Notes: generated by a model from the sequence alone, not told the origin. Positions 26,329 to 36,907 are shown, counted from the stretch's first letter. The stretch: 64,000 nucleotides of DNA from Lysobacter lycopersici (GCF_007556775.1 NZ_CP041742.1:558001-622000), one strand, 5' to 3'. Numbers and translations: made by a program.

Positions 26329-26961
26329 ATGACACAACGCCGGGCACCGCAGATTTCCTCGCGAAAACAGCCGCAGCAGGCCCGCTCGACCGAACTCGTC
26401 GCAGCGATCCTGGAGGCCGCTACTCAGGTTTTGGCCAAGGAAGGCGCGCACCGTTTCACGACCGCGCGGGTCGCCGAGAAGGCCGGCGTCAGCGTCGGCT
26501 CCGTGTATCAGTACTTCCCGAACAAGGCGTCGATCCTGTTCCGGCTTCAGAGCGACGAGTGGGAACAGACGACGAAGTTGCTACGCGGCATCCTCGAAGA
26601 TGACCGGAAGCCACCGCTCGAGCGGCTGCGTTCCCTGGTCCACGCCTTCCTCCAGTCCGAGTGCGAGGAAGCCGGGATGCGCGTCGCGCTCAACGACGCC
26701 GCGCCGCTCTATCGCGATGCGCCCGAAGCGCAGAAGGCCCGGGATGCGGGAGAGCGGATATTCCAAGCCTTCATGCAAGAGGCGTTGCCCAATGCGTCGA
26801 AGGGAACCCGCGAGCTGGCTGGCGACTTGATCACCACGACGTTCAGCACGGTGGGAAAAGACTTTTCGGGAAGCCCTCGCACACCCTCGGAGATCAAGGC
26901 TTTCGCCAACGCGATGGCCGACATGTTTTGCGCCTACCTCCAGGATCTTGGATGCCGCTGA
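26329..26961 (+). CDS. TetR/AcrR-family regulator
   Basis: 210 residues. The N-terminal helix-turn-helix is RFTTARVAEKAGVSVGSVYQ followed by YFPNKASILF, the usual TetR signature. The C-terminal ligand domain resembles the TetR_C group found beside oxidoreductases. The first 20 residues are basic and rich in Gln and Arg. Divergent from the O-methyltransferase and reductase genes, which it probably represses; the inducer is unknown. The 172 bases downstream (26962-27133) hold only a hairpin, GCTTATT-TCCG-AATAAGC (27054-27071), without a T-run, between this gene and the convergent gene that follows. Confidence 0.88.
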   Translation: MTQRRAPQISSRKQPQQARSTELVAAILEAATQVLAKEGAHRFTTARVAEKAGVSVGSVYQYFPNKASILFRLQSDEWEQTTKLLRGILEDDRKPPLERLRSLVHAFLQSECEEAGMRVALNDAAPLYRDAPEAQKARDAGERIFQAFMQEALPNASKGTRELAGDLITTTFSTVGKDFSGSPRTPSEIKAFANAMADMFCAYLQDLGCR

Positions 26962-27133
26962 AGGCAACACCGGAGACGCCACATGCGAAAGGCAGGCTGC
27001 TGGCCAACCAATGGATGGCGACCTGCGATAGCCACCGATAGCTGCCGCGACGTGCTTATTTCCGAATAAGCGCGATACGCAAGTCCTTCGATGCGTGCAA
27101 CATGGTGAACGGAGCTTCGCCCAAGCGGCTCCT

Positions 27134-28306
27134 TCAATAGAAGAATTGCTGCAACTGGCTGAACCCCTCCGGTCCGCTGAAGACCCAGCCCATGCGCTTG
27201 GAAGGATTGAGCACCGGGGCCGGCTCGCCGATCGCGAAGTTGAAGCCGGTGATTGCTTCGACGAAATTCCCGGCTTCGTCGTATACCACGATGGCGCTGC
27301 CGTGCCGGCCGTCGCAATAGGTGGTTTCGGTCACGAGGAAAAGCTTGTTCACCGGGTCGACCGCGATGTTGGAACCACTGTGGACCTGGTCGGTGTCGGT
27401 GGTGCAAGGAAGCTGCACCGCCTTGATGCCGGTTTTGGTATTGAGGTCGTAGAACTCGACCTGCGAATTCAGTTCCGTCGTCGTGGCGGCGATGCCCGTC
27501 TCCGGATCGACGGCGAGGCCGTTGACGAAACCCGAATGGAAGAAGCCGTTGTTGTAGCCGTCGAACCGTTCCATGGCGCCGGTGTCGAGGTCGACCAGGG
27601 CGATGACCGGCGGCCGGCCGCGCACCGTTCCCGCATCTGGCGACAATGCCAGCACGGCCTGGTTTGCGGCCGTGTACTGGGCCAGGTGCACGCTGTTGCC
27701 GATGCCGAACAGGGCCGGATCCAGGGGAATCGCCTTGCTGGTGTTCGCGGCGATATCGGTGACCACCAGGCTCGGGCGATCCGCCCGCTTCAACTCGATG
27801 ACGAACAGCACGGTTTCGTCCGTGGATTGATCGGTGCCGGCCATGAGCACGTCGATGTTCGCGAGCGGCGGCGTCCACGTGCCATTGATCTGCTGCGCCG
27901 TCACCGGGTTCATGGTTTCGTAGAAACGCTTGGGGAAAATCGACCCTCTCGGCGTTACGTAATGGGTGAGGAGCGCGACGTCGCCGGCGAAGATGCCATC
28001 CACGCCGTATTCGCTGGTGTTCCCCTGTTGGCGCGTTACCGTCTTCGTGATGCGGCCCGTATCCTGGTCGAAGGTTTCGACCGTGGCGAGCCTGCCGCCG
28101 CCAGGCAGGTCCACCGAGCTCGCCAGCACGCCCTCGTCGCCGGCCTGGTTGATGTCGAAGCCGAAGATCTGCCCGCCGCCCTGCGCCGTCAGCACCCTGC
28201 CGAGGCCAACGGCGGTGCCGCGCTCGGCCGCGCTGGCGATGCCACCGATCGAGAACAGGGGCAAGATCAGGAAGGCGAGCGCGAATCGATGCGAGCAGGC
28301 GTGCAT
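27134..28306 (-). CDS. Secreted propeller-like protein of unknown function
   Basis: 390 residues with a signal peptide (MHACSHRFALAFLILPLFSI, cleaved near ASA-AERG). The rest consists of repeated strand-rich blocks such as VVTDIAANTSKAIPL, VIALVDLDTGAMERFDGYNN and VEFYDLNTKTGIKAVQLP, spaced like blades of a beta-propeller. Two cysteines (LPCTTD, TTYCDG) may form a disulfide. ATG 28306 follows GGAGG by seven bases, which decides against the longer frame beginning at 28348. I do not recognise a specific family or substrate. It lies between TetR and guaA, convergent with the former, and appears monocistronic. Confidence 0.7.
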   Translation of the reverse strand: MHACSHRFALAFLILPLFSIGGIASAAERGTAVGLGRVLTAQGGGQIFGFDINQAGDEGVLASSVDLPGGGRLATVETFDQDTGRITKTVTRQQGNTSEYGVDGIFAGDVALLTHYVTPRGSIFPKRFYETMNPVTAQQINGTWTPPLANIDVLMAGTDQSTDETVLFVIELKRADRPSLVVTDIAANTSKAIPLDPALFGIGNSVHLAQYTAANQAVLALSPDAGTVRGRPPVIALVDLDTGAMERFDGYNNGFFHSGFVNGLAVDPETGIAATTTELNSQVEFYDLNTKTGIKAVQLPCTTDTDQVHSGSNIAVDPVNKLFLVTETTYCDGRHGSAIVVYDEAGNFVEAITGFNFAIGEPAPVLNPSKRMGWVFSGPEGFSQLQQFFY

Positions 28307-28393
28307 GGGACACCTCCGACCAGCCGGCGCCGAGACTAGCACCGACACCTGGTCACGGCGTCGCCGTTTGTCGCTCCCGGAACGCGCGACGGC

Positions 28394-29959
28394 TCATTCC
28401 CACTCGATCGTCGCCGGCGGCTTGCCGGAAATGTCGTAGACCACGCGCGATACGCCGCGCAGTTCATTAATGATGCGGTTCGACACCGTGCCGAGGAAAT
28501 CGTACGGCAGCTGCGCCCAGTGCGCGGTCATGAAGTCGATGGTTTCGACCGCGCGCAGTGCGATCACCCATTCGTAGGCGCGCGCGTCGCCGACCACGCC
28601 GACCGATTTCACCGGCAGGAACACCGCGAATGCCTGCGAGGTCTTGTCGTAGAGCCCGGCCTTGCGCAGTTCGTCGATGAAGATTGCATCGGCCCTGGCC
28701 AGCAATTCGGCGTATTCCGGCTTCACCTCGCCGAGGATGCGGACGCCAAGTCCCGGGCCGGGGAACGGATGGCGATAGACCATCTCGCGCGGCAGGCCGA
28801 GTTCCACGCCGAGCCGGCGCACCTCGTCCTTGAACAATTCGCGCAGCGGCTCGACCAGCTTGAGCTTCATGCCCTCGGGCAAGCCACCGACGTTGTGGTG
28901 GCTCTTGATGACGTGCGCCTTGCCGGTCTTGCTGCCGGCCGATTCGATCACGTCCGGATAGATCGTTCCCTGCGCCAGCCACTTCGCGTTCTTCAGCTTG
29001 TTCGATTCTTCGTCGAAGATCTCGACGAACAGATTGCCGATGATCTTGCGCTTGGCTTCGGGATCGCTGACGCCTTTCAGCTTCGCAAAATAGCGCTCGG
29101 CGGCATTCACCCGTACCACTTTCACGCCCATGTGCTCGGCGAACATCGCCATCACTTGGTCGCCTTCCTGCCAGCGCAGCAGGCCGGTATCGACGAACAC
29201 GCAGGTCAGCTGCTCGCCGACGGCCTTGTGCAGCAGCGCCGCAACGACGGACGAATCCACGCCACCGGACAGGCCGAGGATCACTTCGTCGGAACCGACC
29301 TGTTCGCGCACGCGCGCGATCTGGTCCTCGATGATGTTCGCAGAGGTCCACAGCGTCGCGCAGCCGCAGATATCGACGACGAAGCGGCGCAGCAATTCCT
29401 GGCCTTGCTTGGTGTGCGTCACTTCCGGGTGGAACTGCACGCCGTACCACTGCTTCGCTTCGTTCGACATCGCCGCGACCGGGATGCGGTCCGTAGTCGC
29501 GGTGACAGTGAAACCGGGCGGCGCCTTGGCGACGTGATCGCCGTGGCTCATCCACACATCGATGCGCGGCTTTCCGCCGTGATCGCTCAGACCGGCGAAC
29601 AGTTTGTTCGTCGCGACGATCTCGACTTCCGCATGGCCGAACTCGCGCTGGTCCGCGGCTTCGGTCGCGCCACCAAGTTGCGCGGCCATGGTCTGCATGC
29701 CGTAGCAAATGCCGAGCAATGGCAGGCCGGAATCCCACACCTGTTGCGGCGCGGCCGGCGCACCCTGCTCCGTGGTCGACTCCGGGCCACCGGACAGGAT
29801 GATGCCCTTCGCGCCGAACTTCGCGATCTCGGCCGGATCATGGTCCCAGGCCCAGATTTCGCAATACACGCCGATTTCGCGGATGCGCCGCGCGATCAGC
29901 TGCGTGTACTGCGCGCCGAAATCGAGAATGAGGATTTTGTCGGAGTGAAGGTCGGTCAT
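28394..29959 (-). CDS. guaA: GMP synthase (glutamine-hydrolysing)
   Basis: 521 residues. Converts XMP, ATP and glutamine to GMP. The class I glutamine amidotransferase domain has catalytic Cys85 ([12 protein letters not shown]) with His177 and Glu179 ([10 protein letters not shown]). The ATP pyrophosphatase domain has the P-loop SGGVDSS at 231-237. The C-terminal dimerisation domain has [14 protein letters not shown] and ends PPATIEWE. It follows guaB on the same strand, but 142 bases with two inverted repeat units intervene, so coupling within the guaBA operon may be altered here. Confidence 0.97.
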   Translation of the reverse strand: MTDLHSDKILILDFGAQYTQLIARRIREIGVYCEIWAWDHDPAEIAKFGAKGIILSGGPESTTEQGAPAAPQQVWDSGLPLLGICYGMQTMAAQLGGATEAADQREFGHAEVEIVATNKLFAGLSDHGGKPRIDVWMSHGDHVAKAPPGFTVTATTDRIPVAAMSNEAKQWYGVQFHPEVTHTKQGQELLRRFVVDICGCATLWTSANIIEDQIARVREQVGSDEVILGLSGGVDSSVVAALLHKAVGEQLTCVFVDTGLLRWQEGDQVMAMFAEHMGVKVVRVNAAERYFAKLKGVSDPEAKRKIIGNLFVEIFDEESNKLKNAKWLAQGTIYPDVIESAGSKTGKAHVIKSHHNVGGLPEGMKLKLVEPLRELFKDEVRRLGVELGLPREMVYRHPFPGPGLGVRILGEVKPEYAELLARADAIFIDELRKAGLYDKTSQAFAVFLPVKSVGVVGDARAYEWVIALRAVETIDFMTAHWAQLPYDFLGTVSNRIINELRGVSRVVYDISGKPPATIEWE

Positions 29960-29970
29960 CTGCTCTTGCT

Positions 29971-30086
29971 CGTCATTCCCGCGAAAGCGGGAATCCAGCC
30001 TTGGTTGTTGCTTTCAAAAAATCAAAAAACTGGATTACCAGCCATTCGGCTGTTGGAGAGCGATTCCCGCTTTCGCGGGAATGACG
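29971..30086. repeat. Inverted pair of ATTCCCGC-type repeats between guaB and guaA
   Basis: CGTCATTCCCGCGAAAGCGG continuing to GAATC (29971-29995) recurs inverted at 30062-30086 as GATTCCCGCTTTCGCGGGAA TGACG. The 25 shared bases are identical and 66 bases apart, and each unit is itself an ATTCCCGC / GCGGGAAT hairpin. This resembles the dRS3/REP-type repeats common in Neisseria and Xanthomonadaceae. The intervening 30000-30060 shows no gene. Confidence 0.85.
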
Positions 30087-30101
30087 GCAAAAACGCTGGC
30101 A

Positions 30102-31559
30102 TCAACCCACCCGGTAATTCGGCGGTTCCTTGGTGATCTGCACGTCGTGCACGTGGCTCTCGCGCTGGCCCGCGCCAGTCACCTTCACGAACTGCGGCTT
30201 CTTGCGCATGTCCTCGATGGTCGCGCAGCCCACGTAACCCATTGTCGCGCGCAGGCCGCCGGCGAGCTGGTGCACCACGCCGCTGAGCGGACCGCGGACC
30301 GGAACGCGGCCTTCGATGCCTTCGGGCACCAGCTTGTCGGCGTCGGAGGAATCCTGGAAATAGCGATCCTTCGAACCCTTTTCCATCGCGCCCAGCGAAC
30401 CCATGCCGCGGTAACTCTTGTAGCTGCGGCCCTGGAACAGTTCGATTTCGCCCGGCGATTCCTCGGTGCCGGCGAACAGGCCGCCGATCATCACGCTCGA
30501 CGCGCCCGCGACGAGCGCCTTGCCGATGTCGCCGGAATAACGGATGCCGCCATCGGCGATCAGCGGAATGCGGTCCTGCAGCGCTTCGGCCACCATCGAC
30601 ACCGCGGTCACCTGCGGCACGCCCACGCCGGCGACCACGCGCGTGGTGCAGATCGAACCGGGGCCGACGCCGACCTTCACCGCATCCGCGCCCGCGTCCA
30701 TCAACGCCAGCGCGGCATCGCCGGTGACGATGTTGCCGCCGACCACCTGCAGTTTCGGGAACGTCTTCTTCACCCACGCGACGCGATCGATCACGCCCTG
30801 CGAATGGCCGTGAGCGGTGTCGACGATGACCACGTCCACGCCCGCCGCGACCAGCGCCTCGATGCGCGCTTCGGTGTCGCCGCCGACGCCGACCGCGGCG
30901 CCGACCAGCAGGCGTTCGTGCGAGTCGTAGGCCGCGTTCGGGTTGTCGGATTTCTTCTGGATGTCCTTGACCGTGATCAGGCCGCGCAGCGCGAACTCGT
31001 CGTTCACCACCAGCACCTTCTCGATGCGGTGCTTGTGCAGCAGACCGATGACCTCGTCGTCGCCGGCGCCCTCCTTCACCGTGACCAGCTTGTCGCGCTT
31101 GGTCATGATGTGGCGGACCGGATCGTCGAGCTTCTTCTCGAAGCGCATGTCGCGGCCGGTGACGATGCCGACCAGCTGGCCGCCATCCACGACCGGAACG
31201 CCGGAAATGTTGCGCGCGCGGGTCAGGCGCAGCACTTCGCCGATGGTTGTTTCCGGCCCGACGGTGAACGGCTCCCGGATCACGCCGGCTTCGAAGTTCT
31301 TGACCCTGGCGACTTCCGCCGCCTGGCGTTCGACGCTCATGTTCTTGTGCAGGATCGAGATGCCGCCGAGCTGCGCGAGGGCGACCGCGAGTCGCGCTTC
31401 GGACACCGTGTCCATCGCCGCGGAGACGATCGGCAGGCGGATGCGCAGGTCGCGGGTCAGGCGGGTTTCGAGGGAGACGTCCTTGGGCAGGACGGTCGAA
31501 TGCGCGGGGACGAGGGAAACGTCGTCGTACGTCAGTGCTTCAGCCTGGATGCGGAGCAT
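30102..31559 (-). CDS. guaB: IMP dehydrogenase
   Basis: 485 residues. Oxidises IMP to XMP with NAD+, the first committed step to GMP. The TIM-barrel core is interrupted by two CBS domains (about 95-200, with [11 protein letters not shown] and [15 protein letters not shown]). The loop [15 protein letters not shown] carries the catalytic Cys near residue 304, and the flap with [20 protein letters not shown] is present. The start ATG 31559 ([18 protein letters not shown]) matches the family. A frame extending to 31592 adds eleven unrelated residues. It shares its strand with guaA. Confidence 0.97.
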   Translation of the reverse strand: MLRIQAEALTYDDVSLVPAHSTVLPKDVSLETRLTRDLRIRLPIVSAAMDTVSEARLAVALAQLGGISILHKNMSVERQAAEVARVKNFEAGVIREPFTVGPETTIGEVLRLTRARNISGVPVVDGGQLVGIVTGRDMRFEKKLDDPVRHIMTKRDKLVTVKEGAGDDEVIGLLHKHRIEKVLVVNDEFALRGLITVKDIQKKSDNPNAAYDSHERLLVGAAVGVGGDTEARIEALVAAGVDVVIVDTAHGHSQGVIDRVAWVKKTFPKLQVVGGNIVTGDAALALMDAGADAVKVGVGPGSICTTRVVAGVGVPQVTAVSMVAEALQDRIPLIADGGIRYSGDIGKALVAGASSVMIGGLFAGTEESPGEIELFQGRSYKSYRGMGSLGAMEKGSKDRYFQDSSDADKLVPEGIEGRVPVRGPLSGVVHQLAGGLRATMGYVGCATIEDMRKKPQFVKVTGAGQRESHVHDVQITKEPPNYRVG

Positions 31560-31641
31560 CGGCAGTCCCGGGTCGGTGGGGAAGCGCGCCATTGTAACGG
31601 TTTTGCGCCGCCTACTCCCGCGGCCGCGATCCGGATACCCA

Positions 31642-32544
31642 TCAGCGGCCCAGCGGCTGGGCTTCCTGCGGCTCCGGCTGCGGCGGCGCTTCGGCCAGCT
31701 CCAGTGCCTCCAGCGTGTTTTGCATCAGCGTGGCCACGGTCATCGGCCCCACCCCGCCCGGCACCGGGGTGATCCAGCTGGCGCGTTCGGCAGCGCTGGC
31801 GAAGCAGACATCGCCGACCAGGCGGCCGTCCTCGAGGCGGTTGATGCCGACATCGATCACCACCGCGCCCGGCTTCACCCATTCGCCCGGGATCAGGTCG
31901 GGCTTTCCGACCGCCACCACGAGGATGTCGGCGCCGCGCACCGCCGCTTCCAGCACTTCGCGCGGGGTGAATTTGTGGCAACTGGTCACGGTGCAGCCGG
32001 CGATCCACAGTTCCATCGCCATCGGCCGGCCGACGTGGTTGGAAACGCCGACGATCGTCGCGCTCTGCCCGCGCACCGGTCGATCGGTGTAGGCCAGCAG
32101 CGTGGTGATGCCGCGCGGCGTGCACGGACGCAGGCCGAACTGGCGCAGCGCGAGGTGGCCGACATTCTGTGGATGGAAGCCGTCCACGTCCTTGCGCGGG
32201 TCGATGCGTTCGATCAGGGCGGTGGCGTCGGGAATGCCCGGCAGCGGCAACTGCACGAGGATGCCGTGCACTTCGGGATCGGCATTGAGGTGGTCGATCA
32301 GGGCCAGCAGCTCGGCTTCGGTCGTGCCTTCGGGCAGGTCGTGGTCGAAGGCGCGGATGCCGACCTTGTTGGCGGCGCGGCGCTTGTTGCGCACATAGCT
32401 CTGCGAGGCCGGATCCCCACCCACCAGCACCACCGCAAGGCCCGGGCGCGAGCCGCCAGCGGCCACGCGCGCGTCGATGCGGGCCTTCAGGCCATCCAGA
32501 AGTTCATCGGCGATGCGCTTGCCGTCGAGGATGCGTGCGGGCAT
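31642..32544 (-). CDS. folD: Methylenetetrahydrofolate dehydrogenase/cyclohydrolase
   Basis: 300 residues. Bifunctional one-carbon enzyme that interconverts 5,10-methylene-, methenyl- and 10-formyl-[20 protein letters not shown] contains the catalytic Tyr-x3-Lys. [15 protein letters not shown] and the FolD signature [18 protein letters not shown] are present. The Rossmann segment [15 protein letters not shown] binds NADP. The C-terminus has a Glu/Pro/Gln-rich tail ([14 protein letters not shown]) longer than usual. ATG 32544 was chosen; an open frame continuing upstream to 33960 is a shadow of the DUF2272 and moeB genes. Purine and folate genes are adjacent here. Confidence 0.95.
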   Translation of the reverse strand: MPARILDGKRIADELLDGLKARIDARVAAGGSRPGLAVVLVGGDPASQSYVRNKRRAANKVGIRAFDHDLPEGTTEAELLALIDHLNADPEVHGILVQLPLPGIPDATALIERIDPRKDVDGFHPQNVGHLALRQFGLRPCTPRGITTLLAYTDRPVRGQSATIVGVSNHVGRPMAMELWIAGCTVTSCHKFTPREVLEAAVRGADILVVAVGKPDLIPGEWVKPGAVVIDVGINRLEDGRLVGDVCFASAAERASWITPVPGGVGPMTVATLMQNTLEALELAEAPPQPEPQEAQPLGR

Positions 32545-32588
32545 TGCGTGGGGTCGTGGCGGGGAGCGCGCATTATCGCCGAACTGCC

Positions 32589-33620
32589 TCAACCTCCGCC
32601 CGACGGCAACACCGACGGCGTGTTCGGATTCGGGCAACGCGGGATTCCCGAGCCGACCACGCAGTTGACGCAGCACTGCTGGCTCGGCTGCGGCACGACC
32701 ATCGGCGAGGATGGCGGCAACACCGCACCCGGCAGGGTCGCCAGTTCCGCATCCGGGCGCAGCTTCATCAGCACCGACCAATCGTGGCGGTTGAAGCTGC
32801 ATCCATCCGGGTTCGAAGGCCAGCACGTGGTGTTCGCGCCGGTGCCGCGCGGCAGGTTCCACGGCAGGCCGTTGCGGTTGATCGGCACCAGCCGCATGGT
32901 CACGCCCTGCAGCACGTTGCCGCCGACCAGACTGAGCATGCCGGACTGGTTCGATACCACGATGTCGCAATGCATGTTCAGCGCACCGGGGCCGCCGCGC
33001 GCGATGAACGCCGACAGTCCGGCGAATCCCAGTTGCGTCGCGTTCGAACGCACGTAGCACAGCAGGTCGCCGACCGCGGCCGGGGTCTGGTCCGGATCCA
33101 TGAAACGATAGGGGCTGGTGCCGCCGCGGAAAGCATCGCTCACGTAGCCGAAATGGCTGGCGGACGGATTGAAGCCGGGCAAGCCGGCCTGGACCATCAC
33201 CCACGACACGAATGCCGCCGACCACGGCTGGTCGATGACGAACGCACGGCATTGCGGCGAGGAATAGCCGCCGCCACCGACGTAGCTGCAATCCGATGCG
33301 CCGGCGAACTGCTGCATGCGCGAAAGCAACCCGCTGCCGCGCCAGTATTCGACCACGCGCATCCATGCCGGGGTATAGCCGTCGCCCAGGCGCGCGCCTT
33401 CGGCTTCCGACACCGTGTTGCTGGCGAGGCGTCCGTTCGCATCGATGAACGGGCTGTACCACAGCGCGTTTTCGCGGCAGGCGATCGCCGCGATCTTCGC
33501 CGCTTCCATCCCCGTTCCCGCGGGCTGGGCGCTCACGCAACCGGCGGCGCGGGCCATCCATGGGGCCGAGAACAGCGTGAGCAGCAACAGCGAACGCAAT
33601 AGCAGGGACAGTCGGTGCAT
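32589..33620 (-). CDS. Secreted DUF2272-type protein
   Basis: 343 residues. The signal peptide [20 protein letters not shown] ends near MARA-AGCVS. The body contains [32 protein letters not shown] and [13 protein letters not shown], the CHAP/NlpC-like arrangement of DUF2272 proteins. It may have peptidase or amidase-like activity, with Cys and His of those segments as candidate catalytic residues. The C-terminal third is Pro/Cys-rich ([15 protein letters not shown]) and probably disulfide-bonded. ATG 33620 has GGAGG close upstream. It lies between moeB and folD on the same strand; function in the envelope is inferred only from the signal peptide. Confidence 0.7.
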   Translation of the reverse strand: MHRLSLLLRSLLLLTLFSAPWMARAAGCVSAQPAGTGMEAAKIAAIACRENALWYSPFIDANGRLASNTVSEAEGARLGDGYTPAWMRVVEYWRGSGLLSRMQQFAGASDCSYVGGGGYSSPQCRAFVIDQPWSAAFVSWVMVQAGLPGFNPSASHFGYVSDAFRGGTSPYRFMDPDQTPAAVGDLLCYVRSNATQLGFAGLSAFIARGGPGALNMHCDIVVSNQSGMLSLVGGNVLQGVTMRLVPINRNGLPWNLPRGTGANTTCWPSNPDGCSFNRHDWSVLMKLRPDAELATLPGAVLPPSSPMVVPQPSQQCCVNCVVGSGIPRCPNPNTPSVLPSGGG

Positions 33621-33665
33621 TGGGCCTCCATGCGCGTGGCGACGGAAGCATCCTAACCCGATGCG

Positions 33666-34802
33666 TCAGCCGGCCCCGCAGAACGCGTGGTAATCGATGT
33701 AACCAGTGAATGCGGAATCCGGGGCGCAAACCGGACATTGCGGGTCCGGCGACAGGCGGATTTCGCGAAAGCGCATCGCCAGCGCATCGAATTGCAGCAG
33801 CCGCCCGGCAAGCGGCGCGCCGATGCCGAGGATCAACTTGACCGCCTCGGTGGCCTGCAACAGGCCGATCACGCCCGGCAGCACGCCGAGCACGCCGGCC
33901 TCGGCGCAATTGGGCGCGGCATCGGGCGGCGGCGCTTCCGGGAACAGGCAGCGATAGCACGGCGCGATTCCGCGATGCCGGCCGGCATCGAACACGCTCG
34001 CCTGCCCCTCGAAACGCTGCACCGCGCCGTACACCAGCGGCTTGCCGAGCTTCACGCAGGCATCGTTGAGCAGGTAACGCACCGGGAAATTGTCGCCGCC
34101 GTCGACCACGACATCGACGCCTTCGAGGATGCGTTCGACGTTGGCGGACACGATGCGCTCGGCGATGGCTTCGATCTTCGTGCGCGGATTGAGCGCGGAC
34201 AGCGCCAGCGCCGCGGATTCGACCTTGGGCATGCCGATGCGCGCGTCCGCATGCAGGATCTGCCGTTGCAGGTTGCTGCGGTCGACCACGTCGTCGTCGG
34301 CGATGCGCAGCGTGCCCACGCCCGCGGCGGCGAGGTAGAACGCGGCTGGCGAGCCGAGCCCGCCCGCGCCGACCACGAGCACCCGCGCGGCCTCCAGTTT
34401 CTTCTGGCCTTCGAGGCCAACGTCCTGCAGGCGCAGGTGGCGCGAATAGCGTTCGCTGAAATCCCTCGCGTCGGCATCAGTCTCGGGAATCTCGATCGGC
34501 AGGCCATCAGCGATCCATTGCGACGTTCCGCCTTCCACAGAAATTACTTTTTCGTAGCCGAGCGCTTTCAGTTTTCCCGCGCAATCAACTGAACGCTTCC
34601 CGCTTTGGCAAATCAGCAGGACCCCGACACTTTTGTCAGGCAGGAAGTGCGCCGACGCAGCTTCCAGCTCAGTCTTCGCAATCCCCCGCGCACCTTGAGC
34701 CATGCCGAGTGCACGCTCGTGCGCTTCCCGAACATCAATGAAGACCCAGCCATGATGGAGGTACAGGGAAACTTCGTCTGGGGCGATTTCTTGGATCGGC
34801 AT
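33666..34802 (-). CDS. moeB: Molybdopterin-synthase adenylyltransferase with N-terminal rhodanese domain
   Basis: 378 residues in two domains. Residues 1-105 are a rhodanese domain ([15 protein letters not shown]; active Cys65 in CQSGKRS). The remainder is an E1-like ThiF/MoeB domain with ATP-binding [20 protein letters not shown], the [13 protein letters not shown] segment and zinc ligands CYRCLF and CPVC. It adenylates the MoaD C-terminus for molybdopterin synthesis, and the rhodanese part could supply sulfur directly. Rhodanese-first order is the reverse of eukaryotic MOCS3 but is known in this family. mobA lies seven bases upstream on the same strand, so two molybdenum-cofactor genes form one unit. 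Confidence 0.92.
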   Translation of the reverse strand: MPIQEIAPDEVSLYLHHGWVFIDVREAHERALGMAQGARGIAKTELEAASAHFLPDKSVGVLLICQSGKRSVDCAGKLKALGYEKVISVEGGTSQWIADGLPIEIPETDADARDFSERYSRHLRLQDVGLEGQKKLEAARVLVVGAGGLGSPAAFYLAAAGVGTLRIADDDVVDRSNLQRQILHADARIGMPKVESAALALSALNPRTKIEAIAERIVSANVERILEGVDVVVDGGDNFPVRYLLNDACVKLGKPLVYGAVQRFEGQASVFDAGRHRGIAPCYRCLFPEAPPPDAAPNCAEAGVLGVLPGVIGLLQATEAVKLILGIGAPLAGRLLQFDALAMRFREIRLSPDPQCPVCAPDSAFTGYIDYHAFCGAG

Positions 34803-34809
34803 GTGCCGA

Positions 34810-35406
34810 TTATCGCGCGGACGGCGGTTCGATGCCGGCCGCGGCGAGGTCGCCCGGCGTATTGAGGTTGCCGAAGCGGAATCCGACGAAACGCACGCCT
34901 GTCATACCCATCCGCGCCTGCAACGCGTGAACGGCGATTTCGTCGTTCGCGAGCGCGACCGACAGCGCCGCGCGCAGGGCTTCGACCCGCCACAACGCGA
35001 CCAGCGGCTGCGCGCCGTCGTCGTCGATCGCGAACGCACCCTCGCCCCCCGCAGCGGCGAGGCTGCGCAACAGGCAGTCGTTCACGTCGACCAGATCGAC
35101 CGGCACCGTCAGCAGCCACGGCGTCGTGCAAGCGCTCGCCAGCGCATCGAGCCCCGCGATGGGGCCGATCTCGGTTCGGCGATCGGGAATCGCGGTAAGC
35201 CCAGCTTCGGCATAACGCGCAAGATCGCGATTCGCGCTCACCAGCACCGATGCCGTTTCATCCGAGAGGCGCTTGGCGAGTCGCAGCACTTGCGGCACGC
35301 CGCCACGTTGCAGCCAGGCCTTGTCCGCGCCGCCGAGGCGAGAGCCTGCGCCGCCGGCGAGGAGGCCGAGGGTGGTGTCGACGCGAGATGGGGAATCGTG
35401 TTGCAT
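34810..35406 (-). CDS. mobA: Molybdenum cofactor guanylyltransferase
   Basis: 198 residues. Attaches GMP to molybdopterin to give the guanine dinucleotide cofactor. The nucleotidyltransferase signature LGLLAGGAGSRLGGADKAWL is close to the N-terminus, followed by the RTEIGPIAGLDALAS segment and the metal-binding TVPVDLVDV. LWRVEALRAAL and the C-terminal LNTPGDLAAAG are family-typical. The VPVDLVD site replaces the more common PCDMP/ACDTP pattern. It is followed after seven bases by moeB. The gap towards der holds a REP-like repeat. Confidence 0.9.
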   Translation of the reverse strand: MQHDSPSRVDTTLGLLAGGAGSRLGGADKAWLQRGGVPQVLRLAKRLSDETASVLVSANRDLARYAEAGLTAIPDRRTEIGPIAGLDALASACTTPWLLTVPVDLVDVNDCLLRSLAAAGGEGAFAIDDDGAQPLVALWRVEALRAALSVALANDEIAVHALQARMGMTGVRFVGFRFGNLNTPGDLAAAGIEPPSAR

Positions 35407-35410
35407 CGCT

Positions 35411-35476
35411 TTTGTGGGAGCGGCTTATAGCCGCGACGGAATTTGCGAAAAAGCGTCGCGCTCGAGAGCGCTCCTA
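35411..35476. repeat. REP-like palindromic repeat between mobA and der
   Basis: GTGGGAGCGGCTTATAGCCG (from 35411) is an imperfect hairpin. It faces a partner containing GTCGCGCTCGAGAGCGCTCC (from 35455), with GAATTTGCG between. GGAGCGGCT...AGCCGC paired with GAGCGCTCC is the form of REP pairs abundant in Xanthomonas and Stenotrophomonas. The right unit runs into the der stop codon (35474-35476). Confidence 0.7.
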
Positions 35477-36874
35477 CTTGCGCTTCACATGCTTCATCAG
35501 CCGCCGCTTCTTCGCCACCTGGCGCTCGGTCAGCGGGTTCTTCGGCTTGTCCTTGTACGGATTCTCCGTTTCCTTGAACACGAAGCGGATCGGCGTGCCC
35601 ACCAGCTTGAATCGCTTGCGGAAGAAATTCTCGAGATAGCGCTGGTAGGTCGCGCTCAGCGACTTCAGCCGCGTACCGTGCACCACGAAGGTCGGCGGGT
35701 TCTCGCCGCCCGGATGCGCGAAACGCAGCTTCGGCACGTGCCCGCGCACCACCGGCGGCGGATTCGCCTCGCAGGCCGCTTCCACCGCGCGCGTGACTTC
35801 GCTGGTGGAAAAGACCTTGGTCGCCGAGGCGTGCGCGCGATGGATCGCGCGAAACAGTTCGCGCAGGCCGGAACCGTGCTTGGCGGAAATGCGCACGTTT
35901 TCCGCCCATGCCACGAACGCGAGCTTGCGGCCCAGCAAGGCCTCGACCTGGCCGCGCTGGTAGTCGCTCTGGCCGTCCCACTTGTTGACCGCGACGACCA
36001 GCGCGCGGCCGGCGTCGAGCACCGCGCCGAGCACGCTCGCGTCCTGTTCGGTCACGCCTTCGCCGGCATCGAGCATCACCACCGCGACCTGGCATTCCTC
36101 GATCGCCTGCAGGGTCTTGACGATGGAGAACTTCTCCACCGCCTCCTCCACCTTGGACTTGCGGCGGATGCCGGCGGTATCGACCAGCCGGTACTTGCGG
36201 CCATCGCGCTCGAGGTCGGCGGCGATGGAATCGCGGGTGGTGCCCGGCACCTCCGAGGCGATCATGCGTTCCTCGCCGAGCAGGCGGTTCACCAGCGTCG
36301 ACTTGCCCACGTTCGGGCGACCGATGAAGGCCACGCGCATTCGCTTCGGGTCGTCGTCCAGCACCTGCGTTTCGCCCTGCTCCGGCAAACGCGCCAGTAC
36401 GTCGGCGAGCAAGGCATCAAGCCCGGTGCGGTGCGAGGACGACACGCCAATGCGGTCGCGGAAACCGTAGCGCGCGAAGTCGTTGAGCGCGGTCTGCACG
36501 TCGATGCCATCGATCTTGTTCACCACCAACAACACCGGCCGGTCGCGCTTGCGCAGCCAGGCGAGGATGGCGTCGTCGAGCGCGGACGCGCCCTCGCGCC
36601 CATCGACCACGAACAGCACGAGGTCGGCTTCCTCCGCGGCGGCGCGCGACTGCTTCGCGGTGGCGCCGGCGAGGCCTTCCTCCTGCCCCGCGATGCCGCC
36701 GGTATCGACCAGCACGAACGGGCGTTCCGGATCGAGCCGGCACACGCCGTAGTTGCGGTCACGGGTCACGCCCGGCGCGTCGTGCACCAGCGCGTCGCGG
36801 CTGCGGGTCAACGCGTTGAACAGCGTCGACTTGCCGACATTGGGGCGACCGACCAGGGCAACGAGCGGGAGCAT
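35474..36874 (-). CDS. der: Ribosome-assembly GTPase Der (EngA)
   Basis: 466 residues. Tandem-GTPase protein needed for 50S subunit maturation. The first G domain starts at once with [14 protein letters not shown] (P-loop 9-17) and APGVTRDR. The second has [19 protein letters not shown] near 185-203 and [11 protein letters not shown]-like C-terminal domain follows ([20 protein letters not shown]), ending in a basic tail [11 protein letters not shown]. The stop codon lies at the edge of a REP-like repeat. The position downstream of bamB matches E. coli and Xanthomonas order. An 82-base gap with a strong hairpin separates it from bamB. Confidence 0.97.
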   Translation of the reverse strand: MLPLVALVGRPNVGKSTLFNALTRSRDALVHDAPGVTRDRNYGVCRLDPERPFVLVDTGGIAGQEEGLAGATAKQSRAAAEEADLVLFVVDGREGASALDDAILAWLRKRDRPVLLVVNKIDGIDVQTALNDFARYGFRDRIGVSSSHRTGLDALLADVLARLPEQGETQVLDDDPKRMRVAFIGRPNVGKSTLVNRLLGEERMIASEVPGTTRDSIAADLERDGRKYRLVDTAGIRRKSKVEEAVEKFSIVKTLQAIEECQVAVVMLDAGEGVTEQDASVLGAVLDAGRALVVAVNKWDGQSDYQRGQVEALLGRKLAFVAWAENVRISAKHGSGLRELFRAIHRAHASATKVFSTSEVTRAVEAACEANPPPVVRGHVPKLRFAHPGGENPPTFVVHGTRLKSLSATYQRYLENFFRKRFKLVGTPIRFVFKETENPYKDKPKNPLTERQVAKKRRLMKHVKRK

Positions 36875-36907
36875 GTGGAGTCCGGGATGGAATGGCGAAA
36901 ACGCGAC

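Noticed and set aside
27054..27071. Hairpin GCTTATT-TCCG-AATAAGC as a terminator
   Set aside because: AT-rich seven-base stem without a T-run on either side; weak evidence, mentioned only as a hairpin.
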